NCBI GenBank assembly: GCA_024638345.1
Contig: JAHEKL010000170.1
Location: 1-6,297, forward strand
DNA: 6,297 nucleotides
Source of the DNA: Gammaproteobacteria bacterium
GTDB taxonomy: Bacteria > Gemmatimonadota > Gemmatimonadetes > Longimicrobiales > Gaopeijiaceae
Reading direction: 5' to 3'
Of the stretch, positions 4,851 to 6,297 are shown in pieces. The notes beneath the pieces were generated by a model. It saw nothing but the letters and a program-made list of their open reading frames with translations. It was not told the origin of the DNA and ran no database searches. Position 1 is the stretch's first letter. Each line of letters opens with the position of its first letter. Both the position numbers and the translations under genes were made by a program.

Positions 4851-5948
4851 TCAGCGCTGAATCTGGTAGCGGAGCCGCGCGGCGACGCCCCGACCCTCCA
4901 CGTCGAGCCGGTCCGCTCCCTCCGAGGAGAGCTCCTCCACCTCGCCCCCGTGCTCGAACGCGGCTCCGACCAAATGGTCGGCGTAGTCGGGATTCCCGCC
5001 GATGAAATCGCGACTCAGGAGCAGGGTGTCGACCCTTCCCTCGCGGACGGCCTGCTCCACCGACTCCGGGCCCAGCGCGCCGCGTCCTCCACTACGTGCC
5101 TGGTCGATGACCTCCTGGAGGAGTTCGCCCTGGATCGAGCGGTTGAGATCGGAGGCGGCGCTTTCCAGCGCGTCCTGGACGTCGGCGTCCGCCATCTCGA
5201 CGCTCATCGAAGATCGCTGCGTGGTCCTTCCGGCCAAGCCCGCTGGCAGGTGCTGGATAGCGTTGGCCGCCTGCTCTGCGACTCCGCCGATCACGACGAG
5301 CCCGTCTGGTCCCGCGATCTCGCCCACGACCTCTGCTAGCCGCTTCAGCATCCGCTCCGCGCCGACCTCCAAGAACCGATGTGCCGCATCCGTCCCCGTC
5401 CGGCCACGCACGCCGGAGTTGCTCGAGGCCCGCTTGGACACGGTCGCGTCCGTGAGATCTCCGAGAAACGTCTCCGCCAACAGGTCTTTGGATTCGCGGA
5501 GCGTCCCGTCCTTGTACTCGAACACACGGGCCCGGCGTGAGTCGACGAGGACTCCGACCACGACGCGGTCCTGCTTGAGGGCTCGAACGTATGGTGCCAC
5601 GCGGATTCCGGACTCCCAGCGAACGAGGTCGGGCATGGGAACGGACACCGTATCCGCGTACACCAGTCGCTCGGCAGTGGCGAAGCCGACCCAGCCACGA
5701 TCGGGAAGGAAGCGATCATACTCCTCGAGCGCCTCCTCGATCTTGGCAAGCGCCGAGTCGAACGTGCGTGTGTCGCCGGGCTCATCGGCACGGAGACGCT
5801 CTCGAAGCTCCGAGACCTCGTGATCGAGTCTTTTCCTCCAAAGATTGTGCTCGGAAAAATCGCTCGTTCGACCATCGATGAAGACGCTGAGGACCTGCTC
5901 GGCGCGAAGCTCACGGTAGAGCTCAACCAACTCATCGTATTTCAGCAT
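4851..5948 (-). CDS. eRF1/Vms1-like release-factor homologue (baeRF family)
   Basis: A 365-residue cytoplasmic protein of the bacterial archaeo-eukaryotic release factor (baeRF) type, related to eRF1, Pelota and Vms1. Layout: a helical, charged N-terminal section (1-85, YDELVELYREL, LDHEVSELRERL, IEEALEEYDRFL); a central RNase H-like domain (~120-235, VRALKQDRVVVGVLVDSRRARVFEY, then a helix and LVVIGGV); and a C-terminal L7Ae-like domain (~265-365, ALGPESVEQAVREGRVDTLLLSRDF and a GVAARLRY ending as in eRF1/Pelota). The loop where eRF1 carries GGQ reads SNSGVRGRTGTDAA (176-189), with no GGQ, so peptidyl-tRNA hydrolysis by that motif is not evident. Family members are thought to act on stalled or hibernating ribosomes. 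ATG 5948 was preferred to GTG 5969 because AGAAGG lies 6 nt upstream. It is monocistronic by position, divergent from the partial gene at the window end. The family call is from pattern; the function is inference. Confidence 0.85.
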   Translation of the reverse strand: MLKYDELVELYRELRAEQVLSVFIDGRTSDFSEHNLWRKRLDHEVSELRERLRADEPGDTRTFDSALAKIEEALEEYDRFLPDRGWVGFATAERLVYADTVSVPMPDLVRWESGIRVAPYVRALKQDRVVVGVLVDSRRARVFEYKDGTLRESKDLLAETFLGDLTDATVSKRASSNSGVRGRTGTDAAHRFLEVGAERMLKRLAEVVGEIAGPDGLVVIGGVAEQAANAIQHLPAGLAGRTTQRSSMSVEMADADVQDALESAASDLNRSIQGELLQEVIDQARSGGRGALGPESVEQAVREGRVDTLLLSRDFIGGNPDYADHLVGAAFEHGGEVEELSSEGADRLDVEGRGVAARLRYQIQR

Positions 5949-6228
5949 ATCAGGCCTTCTCGGGTCCACTGGTCACTCGCAGGCAGGAAACCGTCGAATG
6001 CCCCAAGCGACGGCTCGTCCTAGTTCCCCGGAGTCCTTCCGGGGTTCCGGACCCCCAGCTCGAGCGTCGTCGAGACGAGCGACGCGAATCGCCCGCTGCC
6101 GACTCACACAGACGAAACGGGCGCGGGAAGCTCGGGTAGGGGACATCGAAAGCTCACGCAGGCCTTCCCTGCTCCAGAGATGGCGTGGAGTCGGCTCGCA
6201 CCCCGCGTCCGAACAGTCCGAGGCACGT
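5949..6228. other. Divergent intergenic region
   Basis: This 280-nt stretch separates the minus-strand baeRF start from the plus-strand partial gene. It should hold both promoters, but I see no strong -35/-10 pair on either strand. It contains a 7-bp hairpin, CCCCGGA-GTCCT-TCCGGGG (6026-6044), with no T-tract. The plus-strand frame of the downstream gene stays open throughout this region, but composition and lack of recognisable protein sequence argue against coding. Confidence 0.4.
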
Positions 6229-6297
6229 TTGATCGAGTCATTCGAGAAGGCACGCACGCTCATGGTGCGCGACCAGTTGCACAGGAGAGGAATCCGC
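6229..6297 (+). CDS. pcm: Protein-L-isoaspartate O-methyltransferase, N-terminal fragment (runs off window)
   Basis: Only the first ~23 codons are present: LIESFEKARTLMVRDQLHRRGIR. The block 'R-x-x-M-V-x-x-Q-L-x-x-R-G-I' is the characteristic N-terminus of protein-L-isoaspartate (D-aspartate) O-methyltransferase, the SAM-dependent cytosolic enzyme that repairs isomerised Asp/Asn residues. In full-length proteins a 'D-x-x-V-L-x-A-M-x-x-V-P-R' segment follows, which lies beyond the window. The start is unsettled: TTG 6229 has GAGG 5 nt upstream and keeps the FEKAR lead-in common in the family, while ATG 6262 has AGAAGG 11 nt upstream, which is rather far. All catalytic motifs are outside the window, so the call rests on one short conserved block. 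Confidence 0.6.
   Translation, partial: MIESFEKARTLMVRDQLHRRGIR

Noticed and set aside
5002..5823. Plus-strand 273-codon open frame opposite the baeRF gene
   Set aside because: Ser/Arg-rich antisense shadow of a gene with clear domain structure.
5973..6263. Minus-strand 96-codon open frame in the divergent gap
   Set aside because: No recognisable motif or ribosome-binding site, and it overlaps the start of the likely methyltransferase gene.

Overview
This is a GC-rich bacterial chromosome fragment with dense genes and no mobile element, CRISPR array or phage signature. The best guess for the host is a Gemmatimonadota-like bacterium. That rests on high GC, an elongator-type CAU tRNA beside a bacterial eRF1-like gene, and three predicted lipoproteins with a Cys-Gly/Ser-...-Ser-Pro-Thr mature N-terminus and Ig-like folds, a style I associate with that phylum. 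The assignment is inference and no search was run.

Left part, plus strand: the 3' end of threonine synthase (thrC, to 436). After a 34-nt gap comes an FMN nitroreductase-fold protein (471-1139) that aligns closely with the iodotyrosine deiodinase branch and keeps all three substrate-gripping residues (E92, Y96, K117). These two genes look like one transcript, closed by a convincing intrinsic terminator at 1174-1204. A small lipoprotein gene with a BIG2-type Ig domain follows (1302-1964).

Middle part, minus strand: two more lipoprotein genes read toward the first one. The upstream one (4499 to 2571) has two tandem Ig-like repeats and a long unnamed C-terminal region. The downstream one (2457 to 2008) has a PPC-like beta-sandwich domain. 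A 9-bp perfect hairpin (1949-1975) lies at the convergent junction. A good sigma70-type promoter (TTGACG, 17 nt, CAGAAT) precedes the large lipoprotein gene.

Right part: a tRNA with anticodon CAU (4690-4763, minus), then a bacterial homologue of archaeo-eukaryotic release factor/Vms1 proteins (baeRF type; 5948 to 4851, minus). Across a 280-nt divergent intergenic stretch, the first codons of a plus-strand gene run off the end (from about 6229); they look like the N-terminus of protein-L-isoaspartate O-methyltransferase.

Functionally the window mixes amino-acid metabolism, a flavin reductase/dehalogenase-like enzyme, ribosome or translation quality control, protein repair and a small island of envelope lipoproteins. 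I see no convincing new multi-gene system. The items most worth a second look are the deiodinase-type active site, the eRF1-like protein without a recognisable GGQ, and the shared SPT motif after the lipidated cysteine in all three lipoproteins.
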